Shown here piece after piece: positions 62,736-64,000 of a stretch of DNA of 64,000 bases. The notes below the pieces were generated by a model, which saw only the letters and a list, made by a program, of their open reading frames with translations, had not been told where the DNA came from and made no database searches. Numbering within the stretch: position 1 is the first letter of the stretch; the number at the start of each line of letters is the position of its first letter. The stretch comes from Pseudomonas sp. M30-35 (lineage in GTDB: Bacteria > Pseudomonadota > Gammaproteobacteria > Pseudomonadales > Pseudomonadaceae): positions 1,984,001 to 2,048,000 of the forward strand of contig NZ_CP020892.1 of NCBI RefSeq assembly GCF_002163625.1, read 5' to 3'. Made by a program: the position numbers and the translations under genes.

Positions 62736-63524
62736 ATGTCTGTTGTGCAACTTGCCGATGGCGAACTGAATTACTTGTTAGAAGGTCCGGCTGATGCGCC
62801 TGTACTGGTGCTGTCGAACTCGTTAGGCACCGACCTGCATATGTGGGATGTACAGATTCCTGCATTCACCGAACATTTTCGCGTGTTGCGTTATGACACT
62901 CGCGGCCATGGTCAATCGCTGGTCACCAAAGGCCCGTACAGCATTGAGCAAAATGGTCGTGATGTATTGGCGTTGCTTGATGCATTGGATATTCAACACG
63001 CTGCATTCTGTGGTTTGTCGATGGGCGGCTTGATTGGCCAATGGCTGGCGATAAACGCGCCGCAGCGTCTGAGTAAATTAGTGGTGTGCAACACTGCCGC
63101 AAAAATAGGTTCACCAGAAATCTGGAACCCACGCATTGAAACTGTATTGCGTGACGGCGCTGCTGCAATGTCTGCTCTGCGCGATGCATCAATTGCACGT
63201 TGGTTTACCGAAGGGTTTGCCGCACACGAACCGGCTAGGGTCGAACCTATAGTCGGCATGCTTGCGCAAACTTCGCCAGAAGGTTACGCCGCCAATTGCG
63301 CAGCGGTACGTGATGCTGATTTCCGTGAGCAAATCGGCGCAATCGAGTTACCAGTACTGGTGGTGTGCGGCACGCATGATGCGGTGACAACACCTGCCGA
63401 TGGGCTATTCATGACCTCGCGAATTGCAGGTGCTCAGCAAGTGGAGTTTCATGCGGCGCATCTATCTAACGTCGAGGCGGGCGAGCTATTCACTCAGCGT
63501 GTGCTGGATTTCTTGCTGTCTTGA
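62736..63524 (+). CDS. pcaD: 3-oxoadipate enol-lactonase PcaD
   Basis: A 262-aa alpha/beta hydrolase. The nucleophile elbow GLSMGGLIGQW supplies the serine, and DAVTTPADG and AHLSNVE supply the aspartate and histidine. It hydrolyses the enol-lactone to beta-ketoadipate. It follows pcaB by 9 bp. Confidence 0.95.
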   Translation: MSVVQLADGELNYLLEGPADAPVLVLSNSLGTDLHMWDVQIPAFTEHFRVLRYDTRGHGQSLVTKGPYSIEQNGRDVLALLDALDIQHAAFCGLSMGGLIGQWLAINAPQRLSKLVVCNTAAKIGSPEIWNPRIETVLRDGAAAMSALRDASIARWFTEGFAAHEPARVEPIVGMLAQTSPEGYAANCAAVRDADFREQIGAIELPVLVVCGTHDAVTTPADGLFMTSRIAGAQQVEFHAAHLSNVEAGELFTQRVLDFLLS

Positions 63525-63538
63525 TCGGAGTTTTAACA

Positions 63539-63934
63539 ATGGACGAGAAACAACGTTACGAAGCGGGTATGCAGGTGCGTCGCTCAGTACTGGGTGATGC
63601 GCATGTCGACCGCAGTCTGGAAAAAATGACGCCGTTCAATCAAGAGTTCCAGGAGATGATTACCCGCCACGCCTGGGGTGATATCTGGACACGTCCGGGG
63701 CTGCCGCGACACACCCGCAGCCTGATTACCATTGCAATGCTGATTGGCATGAATCGCGAGGGCGAGTTGAAGCTGCATCTCAAGGCTGCGAAAAACAACG
63801 GAGTGACCCGTGACGAGATCAAGGAAGTGCTGATGCAGAGCGCGATCTATTGCGGGATTCCTGCAGCCAATGCCACCTTCCATCTGGCGGAAGAGGTGTG
63901 GGACGAGATGGGTGTCGAGTCGCTGCAAGACTGA
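63539..63934 (+). CDS. pcaC: 4-carboxymuconolactone decarboxylase PcaC
   Basis: A 131-aa decarboxylase. WTRPGLPRHTRSLITIAMLIGM, LHLKAAKNNGVTRDEIKEVLMQSAIYCG and PAANATFHLAEEV are CMD family landmarks. It removes CO2 from gamma-carboxymuconolactone. CGGAG precedes the ATG at 63539; it is 14 bp after pcaD. Nothing more is readable in the last 66 bases. Confidence 0.95.
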   Translation: MDEKQRYEAGMQVRRSVLGDAHVDRSLEKMTPFNQEFQEMITRHAWGDIWTRPGLPRHTRSLITIAMLIGMNREGELKLHLKAAKNNGVTRDEIKEVLMQSAIYCGIPAANATFHLAEEVWDEMGVESLQD

Positions 63935-64000
63935 GTAAACCGGAGGTGGCGGCTCTGCTTGAGGGTTCAACCGGGTGTAGCGCTGAGCCTGCCACGCGAG

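Overview
The window looks like a chromosomal segment of a Pseudomonas-type gammaproteobacterium. This is inferred from gene content and order. The blocks fimL-nudC, SDR / APH-type kinase / SCP2 / histidine phosphatase / S49 peptidase / YhdH-type reductase, and alkA-speE-LTA-synthase-like sulfatase match neighbourhoods I remember from P. aeruginosa, and the pob/pca set has Pseudomonas-type regulators. No phage, plasmid, CRISPR or intact insertion sequence was seen.

Layout. 0-8.9 kb: end of fimL, nudC, a TSUP permease, an acyl-CoA-related block on the minus strand, then sohB and an acuI/yhdH-like reductase. 8.9-17.2 kb: an outer-membrane DUF2860 protein, an AraC regulator, an octaheme cytochrome with HEAT and TPR repeats, a truncated globin, alkylation repair (alkA-ogt) and speE. 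17.8-24.9 kb: an LTA-synthase-like membrane enzyme, a Baeyer-Villiger-type monooxygenase fused to an esterase and coupled to an SDR, rraB, and a class I amidotransferase. 25.1-29.0 kb: a compact operon of circularly permuted ATP-grasp, alpha-E, transglutaminase and the proteasome-like peptidase Anbu. 29-41 kb: a cytochrome c with a broken rhodanese beside it, a thiolase plus FadB/FadJ-like pair, small exported proteins, a second amidotransferase, CorA, PlsC, a crotonase, small membrane proteins and tRNA-Ser(GGA).

41.2-48.9 kb is a self-contained catabolic cassette directly after the tRNA: LysR, split transketolase, SDR, TRAP transporter (DctPQM) and a beta-hydroxyacid dehydrogenase. 49.2-63.9 kb is a nearly complete 4-hydroxybenzoate/protocatechuate beta-ketoadipate pathway: pobA-pobR, pcaQ, pcaHG, zapE-like, an AEC transporter, pcaR, pcaK, pcaIJF, pcaBDC. 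PobA makes protocatechuate, PcaHG cleaves it, PcaB/PcaC/PcaD give beta-ketoadipate, and PcaIJ/PcaF yield succinyl-CoA and acetyl-CoA.

Regulatory and repeat structure worth noting: three copies (139-156 bp) of a MITE-like element with IS5-like ends, each just upstream of a plus-strand gene; paired 9-bp CGAT(A/T)ATCG-type boxes exactly 19 bp apart before pcaR, pcaK and pcaI (probable PcaR operators); and a 20-bp perfect palindrome before pcaH fitting the PcaQ motif. Start codons were moved from the longest frame wherever a ribosome-binding site favoured another position.
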